Shown piece after piece: positions 1 to 14,400 of a DNA stretch of 64,000 nt. The position numbers and the translations under genes were made by a program. The stretch comes from Monocercomonoides exilis (lineage: Eukaryota; Preaxostyla; Oxymonadida; Polymastigidae). The first letter of the stretch is position 1. Each line of letters begins with the position of its first letter. Under the pieces are notes generated by a model. It searched no databases. It was not told the origin of the DNA and was given only the letters and a program-made list of their open reading frames with translations. The stretch covers positions 381,501 to 445,500 of the forward strand of contig LSRY02000048.1 of the NCBI GenBank assembly GCA_001643675.2, given 5' to 3'.

Positions 1-2490
1 GGCGTGAGGCAGTCGAGTAGGTGACTCCATATGGCTGCATAATCGGATCAGTTCGCTGCATCCGCGAGAAGTCTGAGCTCAGCGAATCGACAGTGGCATC
101 CGACGAGATGAAGAAGAACGGTGACAGCAGCGCCATTTTCTGCTCTTTCTCAGAGACGGGCGCAATCGGCTTGATGCTTTCCTCGTCAATCGACCACAGA
201 TGCATCCCTCTCCTCATTTGCGCTCCCTTCCGTGCTTTCAGACTCCTCCGCGCAAATGTCATTTCCAAGCTTTCCTCCTGCGACGATGTGCATTCGTCGT
301 CTTCACTCACAGAGACATCCTGCACACGTCCCTTTGGTGACAAGCTATCTGATCGCATTCTTTCATTCGCATGTTTCGTTGAGAAGCTGGCAGACGAGTC
401 ATCTTCGGTACGGACTGGCATTGCAGACAGCTCAGCTATTCCATACCGCTTCTTCGGCTGCCGACTGAGAATGGCTGATTCGTCAATTGTTGGAACATTT
501 GAATGTGTTGAACTGACAGAATTGCTTCTGATTGAATCGTGCGTAATGCGGAAGCTGTTGCTTCTGGTGTTTCGAGGTCGGTGCTTGAGCTTCCTCCTCG
601 GTTTTTCAACAGCGTTTCCAATGACTGTTCCTGATGTTGTTTTCAGCATTTGTTGTGAAAGATCACACTTCAATGTGTCGCGAATCACATTTGCAAGAGT
701 TGAAAATAGCTGATATGCAGTGGGCAAATGATGCACACGGAACATGTTCATCATCAACTTCTTCAGTGAGAAGAAATGCTGATATTCGTACAAGTTGGAG
801 TGTGCAAAGGTCAGAAGACTCGCATAGATATCTCTCACATAGCATGCAAGCGGGGCAAATCCAGAGATCGCGTTTTCGTACCGCTCGATTAGTCTGAGAA
901 GATCAAAGCTTTTCTCTCTTGAAGCAGACACCTCCGCAATGAAATCTGAAGAAACAGCAAAGAAATGTGATGTTATTTGCGTGCTGAGCTGATAAATGTA
1001 TGTTCCCCAGTCATTCTCTTTGACGCACAATGTGAACATCATCTGATGGATCACCATTAGAGCATCCAGCCTCCTCCAAAAGGCTGATGGATGAAGCGAT
1101 GGTGCAATGACTGAATATAGAAGCTGAGTCTGGAACGAGCGAGGAATAAACATCGGAGACCAGTTGATGAGCGTACAGTTCTGGAAGAGCTTTGTGTTGG
1201 CCAGCGTGATGTTGCTTCCGTGTCCAGGGTACAGCGACATCTCGTCCTTCACAAAGAGATACAGACTGAAACCCGGCTTTGGCTCGAAAGTGTGTCCGAA
1301 GAACTGGAATGGCTGCACAGGTACTTTGTCAGAACAGATGGCAAGAGTATCCAGAAAAGCAAAGATGTTGCAGCATCGCTCAGGAGTGACCTCTTCGTTT
1401 ATGGAGATATACTCCACAAATAGCGGAAGACCGCTCAGCGCAGCGTCAATTGCATGCTGGAAGAACAGAGTGCTTAAGATATGTGTGCACACCACAGGTG
1501 TTGTGCGCCGCTTCTTCCGCATCATCCAATACTGGGCTGTTCCCAGCGGGTCGATGAACACACACACAGGCGACGAGCATGCTGCATGCACCATCGTCGC
1601 ACCTCCGCTTGCCCTGCTCAGCATTCCGAGTGCTGTGTGGGTGGCAGCAGCAGACAGTAGCGACTGCTCGTCGGGTGGAACACCTTCGCTCATCACCTGG
1701 AAGACGCTCGAAGGGCCGTGAAGGACCGTCCAGATCGGCCGCATCACAGGTGCTATCAAAGAGCTGAATGAGTTCAGAATGTCTTCGTTGTATACCAAAT
1801 CGTCTAACGTTCCAGTGTCAATGCAAGTGTTTGGATCAGGAATGAAATCACCGACCAGCTTCGATGAAAAGCTGCTTAATGCATAAGAATCAGGCTTGTC
1901 CTTATCTGAAGGTTCATCTGTGGATAAATCAGATGCCTCTATGTTCTTTCTTTTGCTCGAATTATTCGAATTGTTTGAATTTCTTGATTTCGTTTCTTTT
2001 TGTTTCTCCTGTGATGAAACCTTTGGCGAGCCAAATGGATCATCATAACTATCAGTCGATGAGGAATCTGAAGGAGAAACACAAGAACTCGCATTTTTGT
2101 GTTTTTGTGTTGGACTCTTTGGCTTCTCGTAAGGTGAATGTGCCGCCTTTGGATCAGTTTGTGACTGTTCATTGTTCTCTTCATCTTTGTCCGTGGAGTA
2201 TGGAATTTGTGCAATGTCAAGAAAAGTCTTCCATTTGCTCACAACAGAATGCATCAACTGAGGTGGAATAACACCATTGAACGTGAGAAAAGCTGCAGCC
2301 AAAATGCAATCTCCAACACATTTTTTCAGATTGTTGTCGATTCGCAGCTCTTCCAGTCTCCAACAGATGAGAAAATGCTCAAAGGCTCCAAAGCTGGTGT
2401 CTTTATCTGTCGAACTGTGGATCAAGTCGCCCAGAAGTGGATGGAATGACAAATTGCTTGCATTCGAATGAGTAGGCAAAGAAAAGCCTT
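1..2490 (-). other. AAA5 and start of AAA6
   Basis: VGDCILAAAFLTFNGVIPP (2270-2325) matches the AAA5 block GDxLLAAAFISYLGPF. FIDPLGTAQYW (1526-1562) matches MIDPQGQANKW. The segment around GLPLFVEYISINEEVTPE matches GKPVLLENVGEELDP, and PGFSLYLFVKDE...TLINWSPMFIPRSFQTQLL matches the strand leading to VTLINFTVTPEGLEDQLL. Residues at about 0.9-0.75 kb (SGFAPLACYVRDIYASLL) align with the entry to AAA6. The rest of AAA6 and the C-terminal domain lie left of the window. A Ser-rich insert occupies part of AAA5 (about 2.2-1.9 kb). Confidence 0.75.
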
Positions 2491-5400
2491 CAAATCGGTT
2501 TGTGGTTGAAGGCAGCTCTTTTGCCTTAAGATCGCTCATTTCTTTCTCATCTTTTGCATTTTCGACTGCTTGTTGTTCCGAAGCATTTACATTTTGGATG
2601 CAAATGCTAGATACAGAATGCATCAGTTCTGCATTTCTTTTTGACGATGCTTTTGATGATAAAACATCAGATGAAGAAGGTGTGATTGAAGAAGAAGAAG
2701 AAGACGATGATGAAAGACTGTCATCATCTTCTTCTTTGCTTTTCAGTGTCACTTCAGTCTGAGAAGATAAAAGTGAAGTCACAGAAGATGTACCAGGAGC
2801 ATATGTCGTTATAGTCGTTCCAGTTGTTGACGGAGTCATAAATCCAATCGAAGCTGAAGGAAGAAGCGACACAGTAGCCGCAGCAGCTGCATCTATTGAA
2901 GTAGGATGCTGATCAATCAACATGTCAGACGAAGAACTTGAAGGAGAAAGGGCAGATGCTTCAGACGATGTGGATGTGACTGATGAGACCGAAGAAACAG
3001 TAGACGTCAATGAAGATGTTGTCTGCGACTGCAAAAGAGGAGGATATGCTTGCTCTTCTGTGTAACTGACTGAAGAACTGTCTGTTTCTATCTCTGTTTC
3101 TATCTCTTCACTGAAGCTTGTCTCTTCAAAGCTTGATAGTGTTGCTGCTTTTTGCAGCGATGCACTCGAATTCTGCTGGCTCAAAGACGAATGAACATTG
3201 ACTGGCGAGCTAATCGCACCGCCCTGTACTGAATGTCTTGCATTTCGACTGCGGCGCTTGTGTCTTTCGGCGTCTGAGTCGAATCTTTCCGCCTCGCTGA
3301 AAGTGAGCAGGTTCATGTCAGTGACCACAAACATCTGACTCAGCAGCTCAGCGCAGAGTGTCTGCTCCGCACTCGTCTGCTGCACCAGCCGCTCCAACTT
3401 CTCCAGCTCTGTGCTGACGCTGTTGCTGATCACGGACAGTGAGTCCAGGCGAGGAACATTCTGCTGCGGGTGCTCTTTCTCCCACACAGCAGCAGTGATG
3501 ATGTCGTACACAGGAAGCAGCCGTTCGCAGTTCAGTTCGATGTCTCTTCTGTTCAGCTCGCCCATTGCCAGGTATGGATACAGCAGCTCAATCTGCTCGT
3601 CGGTGAGTGTCAGGTCGGCCAGAGAAGCAAGTGACGTCTGGAAGGCAGGCTGGTTCATCATCGCTTGCACAATGTCGAATGAGTCGACAAGCAGAAACTC
3701 TGTTTTGGTCTGTCTTCTGGCTGCTAGTGAGGAAGGCGTGGGTGAAGGCGATGGAGAAGGAGAAGGTGTCTTGTTGGTTGAACTTCGATCGCTTTTCAAG
3801 GGACGAGAATCTTTGCTCTTTGCGTTAGCATTCTTGCTTGAAGAGATTAATAACTTTGGCACTCCTTCATTTTTACTTGCTTTTAGTTGAGCAGGCTGTG
3901 TCAGAGTCGATGAACGACTGCTTGTGTTACTCAAAGATCCATTTTCTTTTGTGTTTGAAGGTGATGCTGCTAGCAAAAACGGAGCAGCACTCGAACCAGC
4001 TGTGGAAGAAAGAGAGGACGATGCAGCATACTCACAAGAAACTAATTTTCCCGTTTCATTCAATTCAGAATCTCCACTTTTTTGTGCTTTTGGATTGACA
4101 ACAGTCGAATTCAGAGCGGAAGCAGAGTCTGAACTGTGATGCTGTGAAGGAAGAGGGAAAGTGCTGTTCAAGTGAGTCGAGTCATTCCATGGCGAATTCG
4201 AAGTATGAGTAGCATTCGCTGCATATCCAATTCTCCGCTTCTGCACTGTCTTGAATTCAACAGCATGCAAGTTCTTTCGAAGCGCAATCAGAATCATGTC
4301 GAACATCAGGCGGATCACACGAGGCGGCCGGTGCAGCCGCTTCACCCACAGCAGATCACCCAGCTTTGCGTCTTTCTTCCTCTTCGCAATCTTCTCCCTC
4401 ACTTCGTTCTCCTTCACTGCCCTTATTGTCATTTCCAGTATAGTCACTGAGCGTGTTCTTTCTTCTGAAGACGCCTCGCACAGTGTCTGCAGCACATTCT
4501 GCTGCTTCGCCAGCTCCTGCGACAGACTATTCAGTCTGCTCAGACACATCTTCAGTTTCTCTCTGAAGAAGAAGTACTTTGAGCCAAGCACAGGAAACAT
4601 CTTATATGACCGCAGAACATAAGTCAGGTAATGGAAGCGTGTAACGAATGTGATCTGAACAGAAGTCAGCCTGTTAATGATGCGGGAGAAAACGCCTTTC
4701 ATGTGGAGCAGGTCCTTCATGCGCTGATTAGAGAGTGTCTCGAAGATGTGGCAGAAGCGGATGAAGAACGACACGTCCACAAATCCTGCCCGGAAGAAGA
4801 GCCACTCAGGCATCAGCTGGCGATGCAGGCAGTAGTCGCAGAGCTGCTTGACGTCTAAGTAAATAGACGAGATTGTCGCTGCAATAGACTCCATTTGGGC
4901 AAAAACGACATGCTGGCGGAGATTCATCAAGTGTTTCTGCACATTCTGCTGTGTCCGGCTCGCAATGTGCTCAATCTGCTCGTTGCTGTTAAACGCGTGG
5001 AAATGGCGCTGGCTGGTCAGATTGTCAAATAGCGCAAGAGAAGAAGAAGAGCCAGGCGCTGCCAGACTTGGGTTGGAGTCATACATAAAGCCAGCGGAGC
5101 TCATTCCGTTGTGCATTGCAGATGCAGTTCCAGATGCAGATGACATTTGCATCATGCTGTTGTCTCCCTTTCGCAGTATTGGCGATGGGTGGTCGTGATC
5201 ACGATCAAACACAGAGGCAGAGGCAGCTGCAGCTGCAGAGGAAGAATCAGCATTTGCAGACCGCTCAACGACACGGTTGAGGAAAAGAGACAGACGCTGG
5301 TTCAGTTTGATGTCGTAGATGTGCTGCTCAAGTGATTTTAGTGATTGTATCCTTGTCATCGAGAATCCCGAGCGTATCAGCTGCGAGCGGTGTGTTCTTG

Positions 5401-8400
5401 TCTTGCGTGCGAGTGTGCCCACACTCGACTCTTCAGACGACTCCTTGTCGTTGCTCCGTGTCTCTGGAGATCCCTCGTTGCTGTTACTGTTGCTATTACT
5501 GTTGCTGTTTCCACTGCCGCTGCTGTTGCTGGCGCTGTCTGCGCTGTCGCTGCTGGCAGACATGTTGTTTCCGCTGTCTGACTGATTCTGCAGTGACTGA
5601 GGCAGACAAATGGAAATGTTGTTCTTCAGTAAAAACGATGGATACTTCATTGTCAACAGAGTTGAGCCCAGCTGATGCAGTTGTGGTTGTGGTTGTTCTG
5701 ATTGCTGTTGAGGTTGTGGTTGTTGTGACGGTGGCAAGTCAGCATCTGTCCTCAAAAGAGCATTGGCTGACTTCAGAGAGAGTGCTGAAAGTGAGTCGGT
5801 GCTTTCATTGTGCAGCAGCTCTTCAGGTATCTCTTTGATCGACCCAATCTTCGAGAAGCGCATATCAGTCAGGTTGATTTCTGGAGCACGTGTCAACTGC
5901 TCATCTTTGGCCTTTGAACGGAATGTCTTGCCTTTCTCTATCTTTTGTGGTGGAACAAACTTGTCGTGACGCAATACTTTTGTAAAGCGCTTCAGACGCG
6001 ATGTAGTCAGTGGCTTGCCGCTGTTTGATCTGTCCAAAGAAGGTGAAATCATTTCTTTCGGTTTCGGTTTGGCAGCAGAAGCAATGGCATGTGGAGAGAA
6101 AGAGCCGAAACGAGTTCTTTTGGTATCTGGCGATTTTTGCAAAGGAGAACCCTTTTGATTGCTGCTCATTGAACGTCTCAAAAACGTGTTTGTTCTTTTT
6201 TGTGTGGATGGGCTCGATTTAGAAGTCAATGGAGATAAGCTGACTTCATCAGCTTCAGCACTTCTTCCTCTTTGTGCAGCAAACTCGTTCTCTGCAATTG
6301 CTTGCTCACTTGGCATCTTCCTCTGCTCGGAGCTTCTTCGCTTCCTCGCCATCTTCGTCTGTGTGCTTTGATGCTCACTCAGTGGATGTGAATGCTGTCC
6401 TTTCGAATGCATTGATCCTTTTGATTGCTGCTTGGAGTGCTTCGAATGACCGGAAGATGAGGAGGAGGAAGAAGAAGAGCGGTGCTTGCGAGGAAGGAAG
6501 CGGGGTGGAAGAGGAACAGGGCGGCAAAGCGGAGGTGGAGGCAATATTGGCAGCGCTTGAGTGGTGTGCCGTGCATACAGATTCCGAAACTCAGTGGCAT
6601 TGGCAAAGGAGACGTAGTTGACAGAAGGAATTCGTGTGGTCTGGCCGATCTCGAAGAAGTGGAGGTTGCACTTGCCCTTTTGAAGAGGATAGCTGTCGTA
6701 CAGACGGATTGGCAGCGGCACTGCAAATGAGTGGCGTTTGACCTGAGATGTGATGTCATCACCAGTTGGAGAGGAAGAGGAGGTGGAAGAAGAAGCTGAA
6801 GAAGAAGAAGATGATGATGATGATGAAGACGAGGAAGAAGACGAGGATGATGACAAAGTTATTGAACTGGCAGAGATAGCTGCTGCAGATGCAGTTCCTG
6901 ACGCGCTTGCATTCTTCAATGAAGCCATCTCAGTTGTGGGTGTTAAGACAATATCGAAATCACCTGAGCCAACCAAACTCTGATCTCCACAATAATCAGA
7001 ACTGGGAGAAGAGAACAAGGACCCGTCGAGTGAAGACAGAGTAGAAACAGATTGAGTATACTGCTGATCCATTCCTGTGCCATTCGCCAGGCGTGTCGAG
7101 TTGTTCTTCGCAGAGTCTAAAACGAGAGAAAGCAGCAAGAACCCGCTGTCCATTGGTGAGTATTTCTTGCTGTGCTTCGTTAGCCTGCACACTTCTTGTT
7201 CTGCTTCTGCTCCTGTTTCTATTTCTGTACCAACTTCTGAGTCTTGCCGCCCATGACTTTCTGAACAGTTCATTGAGCTTTCGTTGACAGATGAATGAGG
7301 ATAAGTTATCGACGACATTGTGGCAGGCAGGCTGTTTTCAGTCAGAATTGGTGGGAAGAACAAGTCCTTTGTGCATTTCACGAGTGCAACGTGTGTCGAT
7401 GGCTGAATTGTTTCATAGCGTACAAGTGGTGCCAGCCAAGTGAAATAGGATAGCCCAGGCACAAATGTCGTCTTTACAGAAGATCTGATTCGGTTGTTCT
7501 GGTTCAAATGATTATGAAATTCATTAGAAGCTGTTTGATGGTGCATAGGAGAACAAGGTGAAATAGATGAATAGAACGACGAACCAGAACTCGAGAGCGA
7601 TGAAGACGAATCTGATTTGAAGCTATTTGTAGCAGAAACTGAAGAAGAAACAGAAGAAGATGTCGATGAAGTTGAAGATGCCGAAGCCGAAGCTGAAGAT
7701 GATGAGTTTTGCGCAGCATGTTCTCCTTTTTTGAATGGAGAAGAGAACAAATTCTGTGCCACCATCAGTTTCCGAACAGACTCATTCTTCTTGTCTGTGA
7801 AACGCTGAATGAGCGATCCAATCCAATAGTCGCTTTTATCCATCAAACTAGCATCTTTCACAGCAACAGCAGAAGAAGAACTTGAAGCAATTGCTCCTTC
7901 ATTGCTCATATTCCCACTCAAATAATTCGCTCCTCCATAATTGTGAGCAAGAGGCATCTGCTCCTTCGGAAGTGATAGCGTCTCTGCAACAAACAAAAAT
8001 CGCAAGTTCTGCTTCAGCTGTCGCACCAGCCACTCTTCGTCAATTGCATCACTCCGCCCATTGATACGTGCCTCCAACAGAAGTGCAGCGACCTCTTCTT
8101 CAGAGAAGAGATATAGCAAAGATGTGGAAGAACTCACGATGCACTCCAGAATGGAGCTGATCTCAGACTCAGTCAAAGAGTCAGGGTTGTTCTTGTCCTT
8201 TGTGCAGAAGGCGACGGAACAGCTTCTCCGCACATCATCTGAATATGCATACTGCTCGCACCCTTTCAGCATCGACGACTGCGAACTAGCCAGCAGGTGC
8301 TCGCTCCAGTCATACCATGTCTCTTCAGACGGGTTGGCCAGCATTTCTCTGTCTGCTGTTCTGTCTGTCTCTCCAGGCACAAACCCGACGTCCACACGCA

Positions 8401-11400
8401 TCTTGCGGGAGGAGTCTACAAGATCACTGGGGGATGACATGTCAGCGATTTCAGACAGAAACACAGCTGCTATGATTTTGCTCTTGCAGAAGATGGCGGT
8501 CTCCATCAGCGAGCGGAGGGAGGAAATGAACGTGCCATACGATGGGACAAGTGGCAGAATCACAAACTGCACCTCCGCAATGGCAGAGACTGCGCCGAGT
8601 ATCTCAGGAGTGAATGAATGTGGGGGTGTGAACAAGCAGACATGTGAATCTGCAATTTTTTCAGCGATCTTCATCAGCTTTACCCCCAACGCATCGTCAA
8701 TGATGGGCATGGAGTGCACAAGCGACAGAGTGCGGAGATACCTCGAAAGCGAAGAGGAGCTGTCTTCGATTGTGATTTTGAACAGATGGAAGTGTTTCGA
8801 GTCAGTCAGCTCTGCCACAATCTCTTCTTCTGACTCGGGGTCTCTCTTATTCGGCAGCGCAATCACAAACTCCGCTAAATCGTCAAAGTTGATAAGCTCA
8901 TCTTTCAGCAAGCAGGAGCCAAAGAACGAGGCAATTGCATCGAAGGAAGCCATTTCAGAAGCTGTCAGTCGATCTGCAAATACATCACGACATGCACAAA
9001 TCCACGCCACAGAAAGCGACTCAGGAGAGCTGAGCACGTTTGTGTCTTCGTGGGCAGACTGCGAAAGCTTCTGAATGACCAGAAAAGACAACCGGAAGTT
9101 CAGAGGAGCAGAAGTGAATGAGGGCATAAGCTCAGCGATTTTGGCCTGCAATGCGCGATGAGTTGTTGTAAGCAGCATGTAATGTGGATGGAATGTCAAC
9201 ATATAGAAGAAAGAGAGTGTGAGCATTGGGATGCGATCAAGAGCGTTCTGCAAAGTCGTGGATGTTTGTGGAATAGAGCGGATGTTTACGTTTGATCCTT
9301 CGCCAGCAACAAGTGAAGCAGAAGATACAGTCGAGGAGCTGTCACTTTCTGTATCGAGACTGTTTTCCAGGCTCCTTTCCTCATCCAGCGACTCACTTTC
9401 AGTCTCCAGTGAGTCTTCTTTGTTGAAGCTGATCTCAGACATTTTGCTTTCCAGGTCGAAATCTGCTTCAGAATCAACCTCTGTCGCATGCTTCGAAGGA
9501 TACGTGTTGCTTGTGGAATCTCTTCCGCTCAGCATCTCAAAAGTGAGTGGAGTGAAATACGGATCACTTCCTGTTGTATTATTTGAAGACTCAGCAGTTG
9601 CAATACGAGAAGACGATGCAGGTGCTGCTGCACTTGTAAGTGCTGTGCCAGAACTGGATGTGTTGCCTTCATGTTGTTGCGTCTGTTGTGGATGCTGCTT
9701 TGCTGAAAAGACTGTTGAGCTATTTCCTCTCCTGTATGGCTGTTTGTCCTCATTGTTTTGCAGACCAGGCGCCATCTGGTACCATCGTGCCATTCTCTGT
9801 GAAAAGTACCTTTTTAACAGCGACAATCTTTCAGACGGTGTCTGCCCACGCACCGCAACTGGACAGAAGTGCCTTGCGAACCGCGGAGGAAGCCACAGCA
9901 CAATCGGCAGTGCGGCAAACACAGCAAAGTTGATGCCTTCTTTGCGGCTTTCGAGATACTGCTCATCAGCTGCTCTGTTAGAAAGGTTCACGAAATGCCT
10001 GCGCTCAGCGTAAGTTCTGATGATTTCGAGAGATTTTAGTGAGATTGGTGGGCAGATGTCGAATAGAACTGTGAGAGAAATAGAATGAATCCCCAAAGAA
10101 ATGGACTTCTGCACAATGGAGGTTGAAGATGTGAGTGGAGGTGTCATTGATTGTGTTGGATAAGATGTGCTCTTTTCCTTCTCAGTGAACGGCATGCCCT
10201 TTGAAGTAGTCAACGGCCCAGTGACAATTGAAGATGGTGTTGACACAGATTGCATTGGCGTATAGCTGAAGGAGTCCATCTCATCCAGGTCTCTTGCTGT
10301 GGGGATGGAGAGATATCTGCTCTGACAGTCCAGCGCAGATGCCTGAATGGATGAGACAGGCGTCGACACAGAGGCAGACGAAGGAGCAGCCCAGTTGGCA
10401 TCTCTCTCAGGAAGAACACTCATCGCATTCTGTGGGCCTTCCAATTGAATGGTGGTGTCTTCCTTTTGCGTGTTCTGACTGATGGTGCGCTGTGCTGAAG
10501 TTAGTGTTGCGTTGATCTTGTTGATGGCCCTCCACATTGCCAGCGGTGTTGTGTGTGGATAGATTGGGAAAGGAATGAAGATCGCATTTCCTCTCTTTTC
10601 GCTTCTGTTCTGCGGCAACGTGTACGGTGTGGAGTGCAGCGACTTCATCAGATCATGACCAGTCTGTGCATCACAATGAGCTACCATCACTGGTCTGTTT
10701 GCGAGGAGAAGCAGATTAATCACGTGGTTGAGAGGAGAGAATTGTGTTTGGAGTATCTGAGAGTGCATTGACAGATGGGAATATGTCGACTCAGCATGCG
10801 TCGGCTGGTTGGAGCTGCGTGTTGGCTGTGAAAGTTTGCTGGCATACACATTTCGAACACTTGTCGGGTTGGATGCAGAGGAAGAATCAACATGCAGCAA
10901 AGACTGAGAGGAAGACGGCAATGAAGTCATAGTGACAGGTGTGGCAGAGCCCGAGACGCCTGCACCAAATGGCATTGGCTGTGAGGTTGGTGTGGCTGGG
11001 ATTTCGCTTCTTCTGTTCTGCTTTGACATTAATATTTGCTGTGCGGGCGATAATCCTTCAGCCAGCTGCTGCCTCGACAGGAAGAGGCCTGAATCGTGCT
11101 CTTCACTGTGCAGCTTGTTCTGGTTGTATTCCTGGAAGGACATCCACTCTCCGTTCTCGAGATTGACAAAGTAGTCCATCAGCGACTCCTGAAACACTTT
11201 TGGCGGCGATAGCGCGAAGAAGCTGTCGAGATTGTACAAATCATGCATCTCGGGTGAATCATCTGCTTTTGGATGATCTCTCACTTTGTTCAACTTGTCA
11301 GACTTTGGCGGATACGGCGTCAGTTTGCACAGAAACTCAGAAAACGCATCAGAAAACATCTGGTCTGCAAGTGAAAGTCCGCCCATTCCCCAATAGATGC

Positions 11401-14400
11401 AGTAGATGACAACATTGCTGATTGTCCGGAGTGGGTCAGTCATCAAACTTTGCGACGGAGCAAAACCAGATGAGACAGTCGATGTCTTTGTGATAGTGGA
11501 CGAAGGAGAATGCGAGTTTTGCTCGGCTTTGCTGCTGAGTGTGCCTTGTGTTGATAGTTCGTCTATTCGGCTGTCGTCCTTCTCATCACCCAGAGCCAAA
11601 GTGCTTTTGCTGTGTTTGCCCTGGCGCAGGTTGAACAGCTGCTGTTGCTGCTGCTGTTGAAGACCAGAGATCTTCTGCCCTTCATTCCGTGCCTCTCGTG
11701 AGTGTCTGCTTCTTTCAGAGGATAAGCTGCTCTTTGTGGCTTTGGCTTTTATGCGAGCACCTTCGTCGGGCAGACGCTTGTCCCGGAGCAGAACGGGCGA
11801 GTTGCCCTTTTCAGCAGCATTGCGGTTGTAGTTGGCTGTGACAGTGGTGATGAACTGGGGCAAGAAGCAGTTAGTGTGCGCAATGTACAGCGCAATCACA
11901 TTTGGCAGAAATGAGTGAATCATTTTGTCAAAGCGGTAGCTGTTTCGCAGGAAGCTTTCTTCAGCCAACGTCCATGGCGCATCGCAGCGTTCTCCACTCG
12001 CCATCTTATTCTTCTGATGAGGCTGCTGAGGATGTGGATGAGGATGAGGAGGCGGCTGCATGTCAGTCATTGTGGGAGAAGCAAAGATGCTGGATGGTGA
12101 GCTGTGTGCATGCTCAGGATCGGAAGAGGCAGTTAGCTCAGGTGAAGAGGAAGAAGAAGAGATGTGTGTGGAAGAGTTGGATGCTGAGTGAGCAGGAGAT
12201 GAAGAGTATGAAGAAGTGGTGGAGATTGAACGAGGAGAGAGAGTGGAAAACGGGGTGGAAGGACAATTTCCACAGGAAGAGGAGGAGGATGAAGAGGCAA
12301 TTCCAGAATTCATAGGAAAAGAAGAGGAAGAAGAAGAGGCTGTGCTTGTGGATGTTGGCGTTGTTGAAGGGAATGTCAAATAAGACGAAGCATTTGATGC
12401 TGAGGAGATGATGCAAGGTGTGCATTGATCTGCATGTGGCGAAGCTGATGAGAATGCATTATAAACAGTGCTTCGCTCAACATCAGGTGAAAAATGATCA
12501 AATTCCTGCGCCAGCGACGGAATAGAGCCGTCATCTAACTTCAGCACATGCCTTTTGCCGAAGTACTTGCGGATGAAGTCTCCTGCTTCCTGAATCCAAT
12601 TTGTCAGCAGTGCTGCAGCGTGGTTGATGAGTGCATAGCACAGTGTCAGAATCTTGCCTCTGTCAATAACAGACATCAGGTGGAACCGCTCAACCACAAA
12701 GTGAGTGATGAGGAGCTTCTGGATCCACTGGAAGATGATTGTCTTGGACTCGTTCAGAGGGCTGAGCTCTTTGTACATCAGCATCCGCACGGGCTTCTTC
12801 ACCAGGAAAGAAGGGATGGTCAGATACCGCATGGATGACAGCAGAGAAATCGGGAGGCTCTCCAGCGTGTCTGCCTCTATCACAATCTTCACATTAGTAG
12901 GTAGTGTGATTTTGTTCATGTTTGGAAGCACACAATGATGCTCCTGGAACTGATGGTAGCAGTACGACTCAATCAAAGTGTCAGTCGCCAAATATGTTTC
13001 GGGCTTGCTTTTGAACAGCTGGGCGAATGCGGGGTCGGACAGGATGAGACTGGCATAATACGCCTCTATCGCCTGCTCTGCTGCTTCGCTGTCGTCTTTC
13101 ATCTTCGTGTAAAATGGTATTGACATCAGCTTCGCCAGCTGTTTTGGTGTGATGGCGCGATATTTCTGCTTGTTCTTCCTCTTTCCCTTTAGCCCATTCA
13201 GAACTTTCCAGTAAAACGAGCGGTCCAGCTTCCATTCGTCCATCTGCTTCAGCGTCTCCAGCAGTTTCATCGACGTCTTGTTCAACTCTCCTGCTTGTAT
13301 GTTGTCTTCTCTGTCTGAAAGAGAAGGCGAAGAAGGAAGAGAAGATCCACTTGTTCCATGCAGAAAACTGCTGTGGCTCTTGTTCTTTGTTGAATTCTGG
13401 TTCGATGCAAAGACTGTCTTCTTCAGCTGTGACCGTGTCATTTGCAGCACAGTCTGACGAGCTGCAATGAAAGTTGCTGCAGAATGAGGGGCTGTAAGGT
13501 TGGCTGTTGTGGTGCTTGCTCTCGACATGTGGAAATAGCTGTCTTCGTCAAATCCGTTGCCAAACAGCCTTCCCGACAGGCTCTGCGCAGATTGTGAATG
13601 CATTTTGGAGTAGTTTGCACCCAAAATGCTCTGCAGTGCACTGCCTGATCTGATATTGGCATCAGTCGGCCTGCGTGTGCCTCCAACAGACGCATTGCCC
13701 CTCTGATTGCGTGTCTTCTGCACGAAGAGCCGCTTCTGGATGAGCTGCTTCGTTTCGAATCGGTCTCTTTTGATCAGATCCTGCCACAGCGCATTCTCAA
13801 ACCTGGTTGAAGGAGAGAGAAGGAGCATCAGATAGAGTATCCATTGCATTGATGGATCAATCTTATCAGGAGATAGAATGCTTGCAGGACTTCTTCCGCA
13901 CCCTCTTCCTTCGATGATCGATGGGTTGTTGCTGCACAAGTTGCTGATGGTGCACATGGAAGGGCACAAATCGACAACAAAGATCACTTCCTCTTCTTTC
14001 ACCATGCTCGATGCAATGCGATCACCCAAAGATGCTGGAATTGACGGCTGACCTGCCTCTCCTCTTTTGTTTGGCATATACACAGACGATGCTGCAGTCA
14101 CTTTTGGCATGCCAGCAATTGAAGGTGCCAGAGCGCTCGATATGTTGCTTCGCTTTGTGAACTCGTGGATGACTGACGTGAGCAGGCCGTGGTTGTAATC
14201 AGGCAGAATCTCGCCTGCTCCTTTGCTCTCCTTCCCCGAATGCGACAGGAGATCTCTCGTTTTGCTAGGAGTCTCCAGGACAACTGTGAACTGCGGCTCC
14301 GCTTTCCCCACATCTTGCATACTCTTCCCACTCTTTTTGGACTTTTGTCTGTCTCCTCGTTTCACATTCTGTTCTGTCACTGATGCAAAATCAAATGGAT

